Origin: Phoronis australis | Taxonomy: Eukaryota > Phoronida > Phoronidae | Direction of reading: 5' to 3' | Length of the DNA stretch: 64,000 nt | NCBI GenBank assembly: GCA_002633005.1 | Contig: NMRA01000001.1 | Span: 319,299 to 383,298 of the forward strand | Shown: positions 11,341 to 24,500 of the stretch, piece by piece | Layout of the letters: each line of letters begins with the position of its first letter | Numbering within the stretch: the stretch's first letter is position 1 | Position numbers and translations under genes: made by a program | The notes under the pieces: model-generated | Database searches by the model: none | The model's input: only the letters and a program-made list of their open reading frames with translations | What the model was told of the DNA's origin: nothing

Positions 11341-12060
11341 CCCGCATATTTTTATGCGCCCACATATTTATATGTGGACGCATTATGCCGTCATCTGTGT
11401 CCGTCCGTCCGTCCGTCCGTCCGTCCGGGCGGCGTCCGTCCGGCGTCCGCTGCTCTATCTCCAAAACCCTTTGGCATACGTTCATGAAATTTGGCACATA
11501 TGTTCCATTCATGAATGGGACGGCATGTGCGAACTTTCGGACGGATCCGCCTACCGGTGTGCCCCCTAGTGGCAATTTTAGTTTTTTACGCTTACCTTTG
11601 TATCTTCAAAAGTCCTGAACGGATTTTCATGAAATTTGGTATGTAGGCACCTATTAGTGCGATGACGCTATCCTCCCGTTTTCGGATGGATTCGACCTAG
11701 TTTGCGACACCCAGTGGCCATTTTTACTGTTTTTTAGTCTGTTTTTTGGCGTCCACCCCTCTATCAACCAAACCGCTATAAGTATGATTGTAAAAATTGG
11801 CATGTATGTTCTTACTATGAAGAGGACGGTTGACGCTGAATTTCCCATGACTTTGGTTACTGTGGCGCCTCCTAGTGGCAGTTTTTTTTGCGCCCATGGC
11901 TGTATCTCCCAAACCGTTTGCAGGATCTTTACTAAATTTAGCAAGTGTATTCATGTGATATTGACAACGGACGATGACGTTTAGGATGATTCTGACTACC
12001 GGTATGCCTCTAGTGGCAATTTTAGTATTTTACATTGACCTCTGTATTTTCATAGGTCTT
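11340..12060. repeat. decayed ~150-bp tandem repeats with a GTCC microsatellite
   Basis: A landmark reading CCTAGTGGCAATTTTAGTTT or similar recurs at about 11567, 11711, 11872 and 12012. Between these lies a conserved segment around CATGAAATTTGGCA. A GTCC run sits at about 11399-11428. The ATATTTATATGTGG segment at 11353-11375 is partly palindromic. Several marine invertebrate genomes carry similar GTCCGTCC-led dispersed repeats. I infer a mobile or satellite-derived sequence. Confidence 0.7.
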
Positions 12061-12959
12061 CAGGTGTATACTTTGTGTTACTTCGTGACTATGAAGGAAA
12101 AGTTCCAAGTAGAAATTTGTTTCTGGCATTCTAATGCTGTGCTAATCTCGTATGTTGGTAAATTTATTTTTAATTCTATGTTTCTGTGGTGCTTTAAGCA
12201 ACTGATGTATAGGATGTGCTTGTATTATGAAGATTACTCACATTTGCCCGTGGCCTATTGAGGAGACAATGACCATGCCTTTCCATTTTGCAAAGTACAA
12301 CATACTACATATATGCCCTCTACTGGCCACTTCATGGTACCAATAAACAACCCTAGAAGGATACCGTATGCGGTTGCAATTGTGGGCGCATTTCAACGCT
12401 CTGCGTTGCTCTTGTTCGTGATGTCGTCGATAATTATCAGTATTTCGTCAAAATCTTGGTCCGGCATAAACTCAGAACCCCTGTCTGTGGTTATTATATT
12501 CACCTCACCATCGCTGTGAATCTTACTTTTAAGAGAATGTCGGATTTCCTTTCGGAAGTCTGCAAAACGTCAAACGTGTTTAATGGTACATGTAGACATC
12601 AGAGCGATAAGGTCCAGCCCAATGAGATATATAACTAGTGTATATAGCTCATTGGTCCAGCCCCAGCCTATCCGTGAAAGTTAGGAAATAGATGAACAAC
12701 AAAAACAGCAACAAAATCATCGTAGCTACTGGTACTACTAATTATAATGACAACTAATTTAGTAGTAAGTTTGAAATTGCTACTGATTCAAAGCGCTTCA
12801 CTTAGTGATCTGGCCGTATCCGTCCCAACTTTGCCCGAGTGGCGTTTTCGCAGATGACAGGATCGTGCAGACGATTAGAGGAGGCATTCCATCATTCATT
12901 GAAATTGAATGTGCGTGCTTGCTACATCATTATCGTCGACATTATTCTTGGCGTTAAAT
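12061..12959. other. gene-free stretch with a hairpin
   Basis: No gene is recognised. CCAATGAGATATATAACTAG at about 12618 pairs with TATATAGCTCATTGG just after it, forming a hairpin to about 12653. Confidence 0.45.
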
Positions 12960-13225
12960 TATCTAGTTGAAGGCGTAAAGTAATTATTTGCAAAGTTACG
13001 TAATTATTTGCGGTTTAAAGTAATTATTTAAGACGTAGCTGATTATTTGCGGCGTAAAGTAATTCTGTATGGCGTAAAGTAATTAATTGTGTTATCAAGT
13101 AATTATTTGAGGCGTAAAGTAATTATTTGCGGCGCTAAAAGTTACTTTACGCCGTAAATATTTACTTTACGAAGAAAATAATTACTTTACGCCGTAAATA
13201 ATCGCTTTACGGAGAAAATAATTTC
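12960..13225. repeat. GGCGTAAAGTAATTATTTG array that switches orientation
   Basis: From about 12968 the unit GGCGTAAAGTAATTATTTG is repeated several times at intervals of about 20-25 bp. From about 13140 onward the same unit appears in inverse form (TTACTTTACGCCGTAAATA and variants). The block is therefore a large imperfect inverted repeat made of tandem units. The units are diverged and carry no open frame. Confidence 0.8.
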
Positions 13226-14215
13226 CAATGCAAATAATAAGAATTTTCTTACGCTTGTAATTTAACAGCGTAACGTTTACTCATTTGGCCAACGGTACAT
13301 CATACGGTAACAAGAGAGTCTACAAGTATTTGTGTATGACTACCTTAGCTGTAAAGTAGCGAAACAGCTCCCAAAAGGTAGTGTGGTGTGAATGCCTTGA
13401 CCATGAAACAAAACAGCAGAAATATGCTTGTTATCTGCTATTTTGGTATACTTGCTAGCATAGTATGAGAAGGTGCACTCAATTTCGAATTGACGGTGAT
13501 CCTCAAATGAATGTTGTTTATCCAGTGTCTATTTTGAATGCTGATTGGTGGATTGACATGAACGCGCGTGTACGCGTGTGTGCGTTTCCATTCTTTTAAA
13601 TCCAGTACACGCTGACGGTAAGTTCACTATAGGCAGTCCTCCGTCGTTGCTCAAGCAAAAACCAGACATCGAACTACCGTGTGTTCTTGCACTGAGAAAT
13701 CCCCGACGAGCTTGTTCACAGTATTAGGGAAAAATAGGTCTATATCTAATAAAAACTTTGGCTAATGAAGAAAACATTCTCTTGTCAATCAGTGTCAATG
13801 GTAAACAGTCTCGCACACTTCACGCCAGCAACAGATTTGATTGAAAATATCTCCAGAGTTAGGTGTGACTATTCCGAAGGCTCACCACTCAGAAAGTCCA
13901 GTACTCCGAAGGTTCACTATTGAGAAACCAAAACTCCGACAGTTTATTACTTTTATTACTCTGATAGTCTGCTAAAGAGTCGTAACTGGCATGGATTAAA
14001 GTATTGTATTTGTGTCCATCATGCAGTAACCATTAAAGGATGTGGAAGAGTTGAATAGTCTTAAAACATTGGTTATATTGTTTACAAATGAGCTCAGTTC
14101 CCAGTGGTGGATTTAGGCCATGCCCCCCGGCCCCCTAACATTCTCCCAGATTCTATTAGGCAGCTCTAACACCTGCCAATGCACCGCTTGTGTCAATACT
14201 CCAAGTTAAAAGTAT
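13226..14215. other. gene-free stretch
   Basis: I see no gene, RNA or strong repeat here. Confidence 0.4.
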
Positions 14216-14606
14216 ACCACACCCGGTTTTGGCCTATTGACTAAAAACGACTTTCCTATCCAGTTCTTTAAACAAAGTAATGCTCTGTAACGGCTTGACA
14301 ACCCTCAAAAGTTTGAGGAAAATAAGAATACTCCTTTCAAAGTATGCTAAAAGGGGTAAGTATGACGTACGCTTTCAGCGAGTTACACTGCATCTGTGGG
14401 AAAAGACCACCCACCAAGCCAATAACGTGAGATAGTGGGTATGAATTCTAAGTTGCCCGTTTAGCAAACTTTTAAAGGAGTTTTAAAAAATTTCAGCAAA
14501 TTTTTAAGGGTTGTGAGAGGTTATAAAGTATAATTTTGTTTCGGAGAACTGGATGGGAAAGTAATTTTTAGTATTTGTCAATAAGCCAAAACCCGGGTTT
14601 GGTTTC
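14216..14606. mobile_element. fold-back MITE
   Basis: The segment from about 14219 (ACACCCGGTTTTGGCCTATT, then GACTAAAAACGACTTTCC and CCAGTTCTTTAAACAAA) returns in inverse form at about 14535-14605 (GAACTGGATGGGAAAGTAAT, later CAATAAGCCAAAACCCGGG). The arms are about 65-70 bp and the whole is about 390 bp, with no coding capacity. Confidence 0.75.
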
Positions 14607-16334
14607 CTTTCAAAAATGCAAGAACTTGCTCATTTTTCCGTATTCGTAAGACATGCGGGCAATTTCGTAAGCGCATGAAATCAACAGTACCCGGATGTTG
14701 TTCTCGGTGTAGCTACAACACTCAGTGCATCTAACAACCGAACTATGGCTTACTTTTGCATGTAAAAATATAAAAAATAAACCAGAGTTCAAAATTTTAG
14801 ATATTTTCAGAGTAGTGAACTTTCGGAATTGTTAACCTCCTGTTTCCATTTCCATCGGTGTAAGTAACACGCAACAATACATTCAACCAGATAAAAAATT
14901 TCGTCAAACCATTCTCAGACTAAAAAATTCCTTTTTCTGGACCACAATAAATATCCGAATTTGAGTCCCATTCTTTACGAGCAACCGTCACGGCATCCAC
15001 AATTCAGTTTCATGACAGGAACATAAAGAGCTGAGAGTCATCGTTGTGTATACAGATTTTCCTTCCCCTTATTAAGCTGCGTCAAGGGCCTTACTAAAAA
15101 ATCTACAATGTCAACTTTTGCAAAACTTCAATCGTCCACTGTTGTAGAAATTCGAACCACCCTCCGCGCAATGCTGGCTACGGGCCTGAGCTATAACAAC
15201 TTCGGTTCAAGCCGAATGCAAATTTCTGTGTGGTACTTTCGTGAAATAGCTGGCAATCCAAAGTTTGCCATCGGGAAAAATTTCGTCGGGCGAATCATGC
15301 ATCTAGCAAACTTTTTTTTATCCGGCGGATACATTAGTCATTCAATTGAATAATTTGAGAAATTGTAATATTCGTAAACGTGAAGAAATTTTGTAATAGA
15401 ATTCGACGATTTAGAGTTGATCGACATTTCATCCATCACATTTTGTCCGCCTTCAAATGATTCGTCAGCCGAACACCTTTTTGTACTCGTCAGACGCGTG
15501 ATACCTTACCCAAAACTACACTGTACGTGTGAATACAAACCAAACAGGGAGCGTGCATAAGAGGCCACACGTTCACAGAATTCTTCAGTTGAGGTGTACG
15601 TCTGGTTATTTAAATAAATATTCCCTTTTTTATAGCTGGGAAAACGTAGTGTCGAAAATTATGGGAAAATGTAGAAAAAAAAATGGATTCGAAAACTAAT
15701 TTTTCCGTGAACTCTCATTTCGTACCTTTCAAAAATTTCAACATCAACGTCGCATATCACATCTGACGCAGCCAAGTCAAGTTATTTTTTGAAATTCATC
15801 CTGGTACGGGAATTGGGGATAGTTAGGCCTATAAAAGATCTTTAACCCAGCCCCAGAGCGTCTAAAGCCGCGCACCGTACCAGTGACTGCTGGCAACTCA
15901 TCGGGACTCAACTTTAACATCCTTCGCCGCAGAGATAACAACTCTTGGGCTGTCTCCGGTGAGTCCATTCTTTGTTGAATGATGTTTAGATAAAGAGACA
16001 GCATAGTGACAGGTAAGCTCGTGCACAGATATCGACTGATTCCGGAAAGTAAATCGAAAAGATTTGATGAGCAATGTTGGAAACGAGAAATTAATCTTTT
16101 ATTGCTGCAAGCGAACTGCCAGCTTAATTTTTCCGTGAACTCTCATTTCGTACCTTTCAAAAATTGTAAAATACGGCACAGGCTGTATTCCATCCACTGA
16201 CTGTACAAACAATAGAAAAACTCCAATACCCCAGTACCGCTCAAAGGCTCAAAAGAGACCAATTTTGGATAGATTAGCTTAACACACTTGAACCCAATGG
16301 ACTGAACATCCTTCACTTTTTTCCGCAACAATGT
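14607..16334. other. gene-free stretch with a short direct repeat
   Basis: No domain-bearing frame is seen. A segment TCCGTGAACTCTCATTTCGT followed by ACCTTTCAAAAATT occurs near 15703 and again near 16129. Confidence 0.4.
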
Positions 16335-16560
16335 ATCGTGTTCATTACGCCATATAACGTATGTCATTTGTCATATGGTGTTTGGTAATTATTTTACTTT
16401 ATTTCTGTTTGTTGACAAAGTATGTTATTATGTCCGAAAATTTCAGTTGATGCATTATTGTTTTATTTGCGTATATATATATTCTACATTTCGTCAAACA
16501 ATAGTATCCTTGAGAGGATCTGGATCGCCTCATTTAGTTTCAGATTAATTTTCTACGATA
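16335..16560. repeat. dispersed repeat, copy 2 (first copy near 4.0 kb)
   Basis: This matches 3945-4180 over most of its length, including TTACTTTATTTCTG and the AACAATAGTATCCTTGAGAG segment. It diverges after about 16560. Confidence 0.7.
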
Positions 16561-16809
16561 TTTGTAGTTTTAAAGAAATGTTAGATCGCCCTGAAAATCT
16601 TATAGAATATAGAGATACTTCCGAGTTTATTCAAAATAAGGCATATTATATGAAATATTCTATGGGTGAAACAATTCCATCAAAAGAAAAAAAAAAGAGT
16701 GCAGGTGGTGACATTTTTTGCCGTACGTCAGACGTGGGCAGCCCACATGGTTGGCCGGAAATACTGAGCAACTACTCACGAGAGCACTCTTGTCCATGAA
16801 CCAGGCGTG

Positions 16810-16950
16810 CGTTCAGTAGAGGCTGGGACCTACGCTAGGACCTAGCTGAAACCTAGTCAAAGTCACGTGTTCTCATTTAAAATGCACGGCAATATCTCAC
16901 GTAATCTCGCGAAGTCTTGCTTTTTAGCGAGGTCCTAGCGTTACTGAACG
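16810..16950 (+). mobile_element. 141-bp MITE family A, copy 1
   Basis: Ends are inverted: CGTTCAGTA at the left and TACTGAACG at the right, with TAGGACCT/AGGTCCTA just inside. It is nearly identical in sequence and exactly equal in length to 57531-57671, and related to 23122-23245. It carries no coding capacity, so it would depend on a transposase supplied elsewhere. Confidence 0.85.
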
Positions 16951-17505
16951 GGAGCCAGCTCTTGGTGAAAGAAGTTTTCAAGTCTGTCTCCTTCGGGGAA
17001 AACGGACAGACATTTTCATTTGTTGCCATGCACTACATGTTGTAGGCATGTAGCAGTGCCATCCAGTAGCGTCCTGCTTAGTCTATAAGAAGCTGGGCAA
17101 GACTCTACCAGATGTTCAGGGATTTCAACGCTAATACCACACTCGGGAAACACTGGGCACCCCAGTGATGTGCCCGGCCTGAGTCAGCTACATGTACGTT
17201 ACCATGACCCTTCAAAATGTGAATGACGTGTCTTATGCCGCAATCTGTCAAGATTCAGATTTTTTTTAGTTAACTGGCTTGGGAAATTTTTCCTTGTTTC
17301 TCGTCTGCAGGAGTTAAGCGATGCCCACTGGGCTGCAGACAGGCTGGGTATGTACCAGTTGCGTATTCTGCAGCATCCCTACGATATCGGGATAGGAGGT
17401 TCAGGTATACAGTACAGAACGCTGGCCCCCTAGCTTGGAGAGTGCGCATTTTCATTGTCATCAATTCCTACATGGGCCCTGACCAGCGTCAAAAGAACTG
17501 GAGTC

Positions 17506-17738
17506 CGTTCCAAGAAACTTAAGTTCAGTTTTGACTTAAGTCTAAGATTTGTCTTAACTTCCAAACTTTGAAACTGCCACATGCAGTAAGACATTCAAAA
17601 TTAAGACAAAACTTTTATCAAAAACATAACTCAAACTTACGATCTCTTTCTTGAAGCAATCTTGAGACAAATTTAAGTTATGTGTTAAAATTTACTAAAA
17701 GTTAAGATTTGTCTTAGCTAAGTCAGTTTTGTTGGAAC
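17506..17738. mobile_element. TTAAG-rich inverted-repeat family B, copy
   Basis: It begins GTTCCAAGAAACTTAAG and ends with GTTTTGTTGGAAC. Inner segments such as TTTGTCTTAACTTCC recur. Similar sequences lie at about 250-400 and 57855-58007. It is short, non-coding and has inverted ends, hence a MITE-type element. Confidence 0.65.
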
Positions 17739-17749
17739 AGACCCCTGAA

Positions 17750-18452
17750 CTTCTTGAAAAATCTGCAGGATATAATAACAAAACGGGTTGTTAACAGTGT
17801 TGCGAAAACATGTGTGTGGAGTAAAACCAACAATGTGAGCCTCATTTTTTACTTTACCATTGTACCTTAGAATGAGACAGAGTTACGATGAAAACATCAT
17901 GTTCAGTAATTCTTCATGATCAACATAACACATCACGTGCATGAAGACAGTCCCTTGTTGAATTCACGTACAACAGTTAGTAATACACTTCACAATTTAG
18001 TACACAACGACGTTCATCTCCCGTTAAATGCACTGATAGGGGCCTTAATACATCTTTAAGGAAACAATTACTACTTTTTGAGATTAGACAAAGCATTGCA
18101 CTATTTTCGGAAAACAAGGGAACTTGTTGTTCAGGTCCCTAAAAGCTCTAATTAGGTCAAGTCGAAAGGGAAATGGAACAAATCAAGTTAGTGATGGCAA
18201 CTCTCTCATTGAAGCCATCCGTGAACTTCATTGGTGCATGGTTCTGTCACGTGAATTTAAGAAAGCTAATTCAGTGGATGAAAGAACCAAAATTATGAGA
18301 TCCTCGTCAAAACAGGAGCAAAAAGGATCACGATTTTCAAAGACAGTGTTACGTCTGTTTTATGATCTTTGAATCTCTGGCCCGAAGTGAAATCGGCAGC
18401 TGGTTTGTATCCAATCAAGATGTGTCACTCACTAATTGCTGGCATCTGGTGG
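17750..18452. other. 3' flank / probable 3' UTR of UBA6
   Basis: This lies just downstream of the UBA6 stop on the minus strand. I did not find a clear polyadenylation signal close to the stop, so the transcript end is not placed. Open plus-strand frames here show no domain. Confidence 0.35.
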
Positions 18453-18570
18453 TCATCCAAGGAAGTAGCGTACGGGCGGACCTTCCACTTCCTCCCTCTT
18501 GTCGTTTTCAAATGAGACCACAAGGTCAACGTACTCTTGACCAGGAGTCACTTTGAGCAGTTTGGACATC
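18453..18570 (-). other. UBA6: UBA6 terminal exon, ubiquitin-fold domain end
   Basis: It encodes the last 39 residues, including [14 protein letters not shown] and ending GPPVRYFLG before TGA at 18455-18453. This is the C-terminal ubiquitin-fold domain that recruits the E2. It is shorter than the human tail by only a few residues. Confidence 0.92.
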
Positions 18571-21500
18571 CTGCAAACAATCACAAATGACCATCTTAAT
18601 ATTTAGAACTTCAAATAAATGGTTTCGTCTACAAACAAGCAGGGGAGAACACATGAACAAAATTCATTACTTCCGTATGAAAACAAAATCTTTTAAATTG
18701 TTTTAAGACCTTTATCACAATAATTCAAACACATTAACATACTTCGCCTTTTCCCAAAAAGGAGAAAATACAATGTTTTAAATAAATTTACAGTTCACAG
18801 CAGGGGATTACGACTTTTCATAAAATTATTGTCGTGTTTTGATGAGACAAACCATACCTCTTTTCAATAGCAAATAAAAGCAAATGAATAAATAACATAT
18901 TAACAAGTATTCAAACAAAAACTTCCATGGCCACTTATATCAAGGGAAATGCGCAAGTGGCACATGTATTTGCAAACCCAAAACTATCTTCACTATATCA
19001 TCATACAAGCAAGAGTACTTACGGTTGGTTCAACCTCTTTTTGTGGCTAGCCATAACGAGGGGAACATAGACCATACGAACGCCCTGAACCACCATGGTG
19101 GCCGTCAGGTCATGATTCGCCTGTAACACAGTTTGACATTTAGACAACTGTAGCATTCGCCATACTTGTCTAAATACAGCACGTGACCAGTAACATAACT
19201 CTTGATTGTTTAACAGGACTTGGAATGACCAGTAAACCTCCAAGGGTTGGAATGACCGATGACAAAAAAGAGGAAAATTTTCCAGGTGATGTATCCATTA
19301 CACATCGAGTAAATAGGCTTGTGTGATAGAATTTTTTTGTGTAGTAAAGTTTAAGTGAAATAGACACTTTTGCATGTATAAAGTCAAAACAATGACAAAA
19401 AAGAGACTGGAAATCAAATAAGAGGAAATCGAAACCAAAAAAGAGCAAATCCTCTAGGAAGAGGAAAATTCAAAGCTCTCGTTTAAATTCAGACAGAAAA
19501 CAATGACAAAAAATAGACTGGAAATCAAATAAGAGGAAATCGAAACCAAAAAAGAGCAAATCCTCTAGGAAGAGGAAAATTCAAAGCTCTCGTTTAAATT
19601 CAGACAGAAAACAATCTGCAGTTACAGCTACAACTTGCTTGGCCCAACTGTCCAAAATTCATATTTTCATCACAAAATAAATGTTGAGGGTAAGTCGACC
19701 AAGTTGGTCATCCTCATTCGGTCACCCTCATTCGGTCACCCTCATTCGGTCATCCTCATTCGGTCATCCTCATTCGGTCATCCTCATTCGGTCATCCTCA
19801 TTCGGTCATCCTCATTCGGTCATCCTCATTCATCGTATAATTCCAAGAGTTCGTACGATTCTTTTGGAATTGTAACTGGACAGTTCCAACACTTTGCACC
19901 AATATTTGACGCACCTTAGGTGGTTAACAGATACCGGGGAACTTTTTGTCCAAAAACCGTGCAGTTAGAAATATTATACAGACTCAAAGTATAACAAATG
20001 CTTTAACAAAAAGTTACCTGGGTGTTCTCAATGACTAGAAGTAGATTATGAGTAAAAACTAAACAAACCACAAGACTCAGAAGGACACCAAGCCTGAAAG
20101 AAGTCACCCCTGCATGTTGGAAGTGACTGACATTGTCATTTCTTCTTGTTGTTTGCAGCTGCGGTATTTTATTTAAATTGTAGTTTTTGGTGACTGTACC
20201 CACGATAAAGTGACTTTTCCACTTTTGCCACTAACCTTGAAGTGATCCAGGAAGTGTTTCATTGTAAAGTCCTTATTGCCATGTACAGCCCACTTGTCCC
20301 AAAGGGTGATAGACACGCCCTCCCTGCAACAGACATGTCAATACAAAGTATGTCATTGTAAAGTCCTTATTGCCATGTACAACCCACTTGTCAATCCAGA
20401 ACATGCCAAATTTCAGGAAAATACAATAAAAACTTCAAATTGCAATATACACTACGGCCATTTGCAAACGTAGCTTCTGAAGGTTTTGTTGAACATTGCA
20501 AATTACAGGCAACTGACATACGCTACAGCCTTTTGCAAGAACACCTTTCTGAAAGTTAGGTCAAAATCACCAGAGAAATGTAGTACACACACTTACCTGC
20601 GTGAAAATTCAGGCAAATATGGTCGAATGGCAAACTGCAGAGAAGTACTATGCCACTTCATAAGCATACTTTTTTGAAAGTTTGATGGAAATTCCCCTTG
20701 AAAAGTAGGAGTAAGAGCATTTCTCCAGGCAATTGCACAACAATCACGAACGAGGTGATAATTATGAAAATATGCCTGGTCAAAATGCCGATGATCTACA
20801 CTAGTACGTCTGCTGTTTTGATAATTTGATTGAAATCGGTTTCAAAATGTAGGAGTTGTGCCATTTCTTTACATCGACAGGCAAAAATCAAAAATGGGTC
20901 AAAATCCTGGAAAGAATGGTCGACTCCCAAAATACCAATAAAACGTGTCATGGAATTTCGTAAGCATTAATAATTTGTTATAAATTTGATCAAAAACTCA
21001 TCTGAAATGGCAAGGGAGTTGCACACAGAAGTGTCTCATTCTCTATACACACATACAAGTAGAACCACGACACTTTTCGACTGTAGTGGGGCATAAAAAT
21101 GGTGATCACAATATTTTAAGAGATGTCTACCTCTCGTCAAATTGTAATTAACTGCACCTTAGTAGGTTAGCGCCACCTACTTGATTTCCGTCTTAGGTGC
21201 TGCCGCAGGCTCGGAGAAGACGAGGACGGGCAACGCTAAGTTGAGGAAGCAGTTCTTGTATTGTTCTAATGGCGTCTGCTTGACTAGCTTCACCAGCTCA
21301 ACCGTCACCTAGGCAATAGGAAGAAGACGGATCAACACGGTGACATCTTAAGAGCAAGTCTTTGTCAATAACACAATGTTTTCTACGTGTGCGCAGAAAT
21401 ACTGTTGTCGTGGAAACAGACTTAACTTCTTTTTGAAGGAATATAGCAACATTTTGAATACTTAACTGCAATACATTATCCTGTAGAAAGCAACCTATGT

Positions 21501-24500
21501 AACGAGAAATGCTGTGACAAAAACATGAAAATTTTTGAAGCCAGTAAACACAATAAAAAAGACTAGTGACGTTCAAGCCAACTTTAAATAACAGACANGA
21601 GAGCGGAGGGTGAGGGAGAGAGAGCACAAAATATATATTTGCACCATCCTGTAGACCAATGTATTAAAAGCTGAATCAGAATAAATATTCAAAAGATGAC
21701 TACTTGGTTGATTTTCTTCAAACCGTATCAATGTTAACCTCGTTTGTTAGTGTTGCATATTCATGTCAGTCGTACAACTTATAGCATCCATGCATCACCT
21801 TATTGAATACATTGTTATGTTGTACAATTATACTAATCTCATTTTGAATGGGCAANCAAAAACATGAAAATTTTTGAAGCCAGTAAACACAATAAGAAAG
21901 CCAACTTTAAATAACAGACACTAAACATGTCACGCGAGAGAGAGAGGGGGGGAGGGGGACGGAGAGGGAGCAGGGAGAGCAGAGGGTGAGGGAGAGAGAG
22001 CACAAAATATGTTTATATTTGCACCATCCTGTAGATCAATGTATTAAAAGCTGAATTAGAATAAATATTCAAAAGATGACTACTTGGTTGATTTTCTTCA
22101 AACCGTATCAATGTTAACCTCGTTTGTTAGTGTTGCATATTCATGTCAGTCGTACAACTTATAGCATCCATACATCAACTTATTGAATACATTGTTATTA
22201 ATCTCATTTTGAATGGGCAAGCACTTTAATTAAATGTAAAACAATTAATAAGCTGATAACTGACTCGGGGCCAATCCAATGTGACCTTACCAGGCCGGCA
22301 ACAGCTGCGGTTGTCGTGGCGATTGCTGGCACTATTCGGCCAGCTACCTTCTTGGTTGTTAGGCGGTCTGCAGGTTCTATGCTGTACATGGCCGCCCGTA
22401 GATTCTAGAAAGCATACCACAAGATTGACATACATCCAAAAGAAAATTATTTGTCGCGTTTACACCAAATAACACATCGAGTTCCTGATCAAGTGCACTC
22501 TGGCGTGTGAGAACAAAAAGTCTGAAAAAATGTCCAGTTCCATTCTCCTAAAAATGGAGACACTAACACGATATCATTCAAGTCTGAATGTTAACCATCT
22601 TTAAAAAAAAATACCACTATACAGTTTAGCTCTCAAACATTTAGTCAAAATATCTGGAGAAACTGTAGACAATATGTAACGGACAGGTTAAGGTGGTTGG
22701 ATTACAAGCCATCTCGCTGGACAATCACACGCCCCACAACCCACCACCCACTGTTTTCTAGATGTGTCTACCCCCATCGCCCCCTAGTGAATGGAATATT
22801 CAATGAACTGCACTGTATGTAACACCATGCCTGAAACTGATGGCCATCAGATACCAAAATGAAGTCTGATGTGATACATTCAATTGGGCTGTGCTAAGAT
22901 TGCATCAATGTTGAGCTTATTATTGTCAAATGGTTGTTCCCATATCAGAGGTCAACTCTTAGCATAAGGTCAGCTCGCCAAATGCAATATTACCAGGTTG
23001 TCAAATGGGAACTGAGGTCACCAAACCTCGTTGGTATGCGTCGAACATGAAATTAACTTGAAATTCCTGTGAAAATCCCGCAAACACTATCCGCATGTGT
23101 GCATGGCTAAAACCCGCCTCACGTTCAGTAATGCTAGGACCTGGCTAAAAAGTAAGACTTCGCGTGACATATTGCCAGATGTATTATAAATGAGATCACC
23201 TGACTTTAGCTAGGTCCTAGCGTAGGTACTAGCATTATTGAATGCACGTCTGGCATGATCTTTGCCAAATGATTCCAAATTCTGTCTGTTTACTTCCTGT
23301 ATAATACTTTGAGTTTGTGCACAGATGTAAGTAAGGAGACTCCTCAGTGATTAGAGATTTTTACCAAGTTGTCAAAGAAAATATGGGGTCACATTGGCGG
23401 CCTGAAAGTCACCACATCAAGCCCTGCATATTGATACAATCTTTACATGCAACAGCATGGCAGCTGACTTTTGTGACTGTCACAACACAATAGACTACCG
23501 TACATGGACCCCCAACAATGTATACTACATGGACCACCATCCATGTATACTACATGGACCACCAACAATGTATATTTTCAGAGGACAAAATTTGTGATCT
23601 TGCATACAAGCCAGCATCATAGGCAGCACAATCACTATTCACTAGCGGCGCCTGGTGTGAGTTGCGCGTTTACTTCCAGAAAGTGGCGCCTCCTCAGGGA
23701 ATTCTATTAGAGAATATAGGGGTTGCAAGCCTATCCATCATTTATGATCTCGTCCGCCTAAAGTCAAAAACTTTCCGAAAATGCCACCAATCATTTGTAA
23801 AATTCTGCAGACCCCAAATTAAACATTCTGAAATAATATATGAAACTGACCGAGGCTGCTGTGATGAAGTCAATATGGCTGTTGTCATCAACGTCTTTTT
23901 CAAATGTGAGAGGAGACAGTTCGGCAAATGCTGCAACAGACATCGCACGACAACGTGAGTGCTAGCAATACAGTAATGAACAAAAACATGAAGGATATAG
24001 GGAGATCGGTAACTCAATGACAAGTGACCAATCAGAACACAGAGGCTATGTATCAGATATAATACGTGAAATGTGTGATTTGTGGATTGTGGCCATACTT
24101 GAAAGAAATGAACAATTTGAATGTCATTTTTGCAGCTCAGGTAAAATCTTCCTCGATCAGATTCTCGTACTAGACTATCACTCCTAGCTGTTGCTATAGC
24201 GACTGCAAAGTAAGGAAGCGTGATTTTACCACTTTCAAAAGGACATTGTCGCATTAACCGCCAAAAAACACAATGTCATTTTCAAGAATATTTTTAGATA
24301 TGGAAGACTTCTTGAAGTTATTAACATTGACCAGAGCTAATCTGTTGTTATTACAAATCACCAATTCCTGTCGTTGTCTGCTGGCCATTCGCCGAAATAA
24401 AAGCCTATGACTGTACAAGTTTGATAACCATTATTTATTAAGTGAAGTTTAGCTCAAGCAGCAGAACAATCGACTGCGGTCACAGGGGTTGCAGCAGCCG

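Noticed and set aside
12960-13225. CRISPR-like repeats with short gaps
   Set aside because: The units are diverged, reverse direction and lack uniform spacers. The surrounding genome is eukaryotic.
19708-19832. Regular short repeats that could suggest a CRISPR array
   Set aside because: The 14-bp units are contiguous with no spacers, and the host is an animal. It is a minisatellite.
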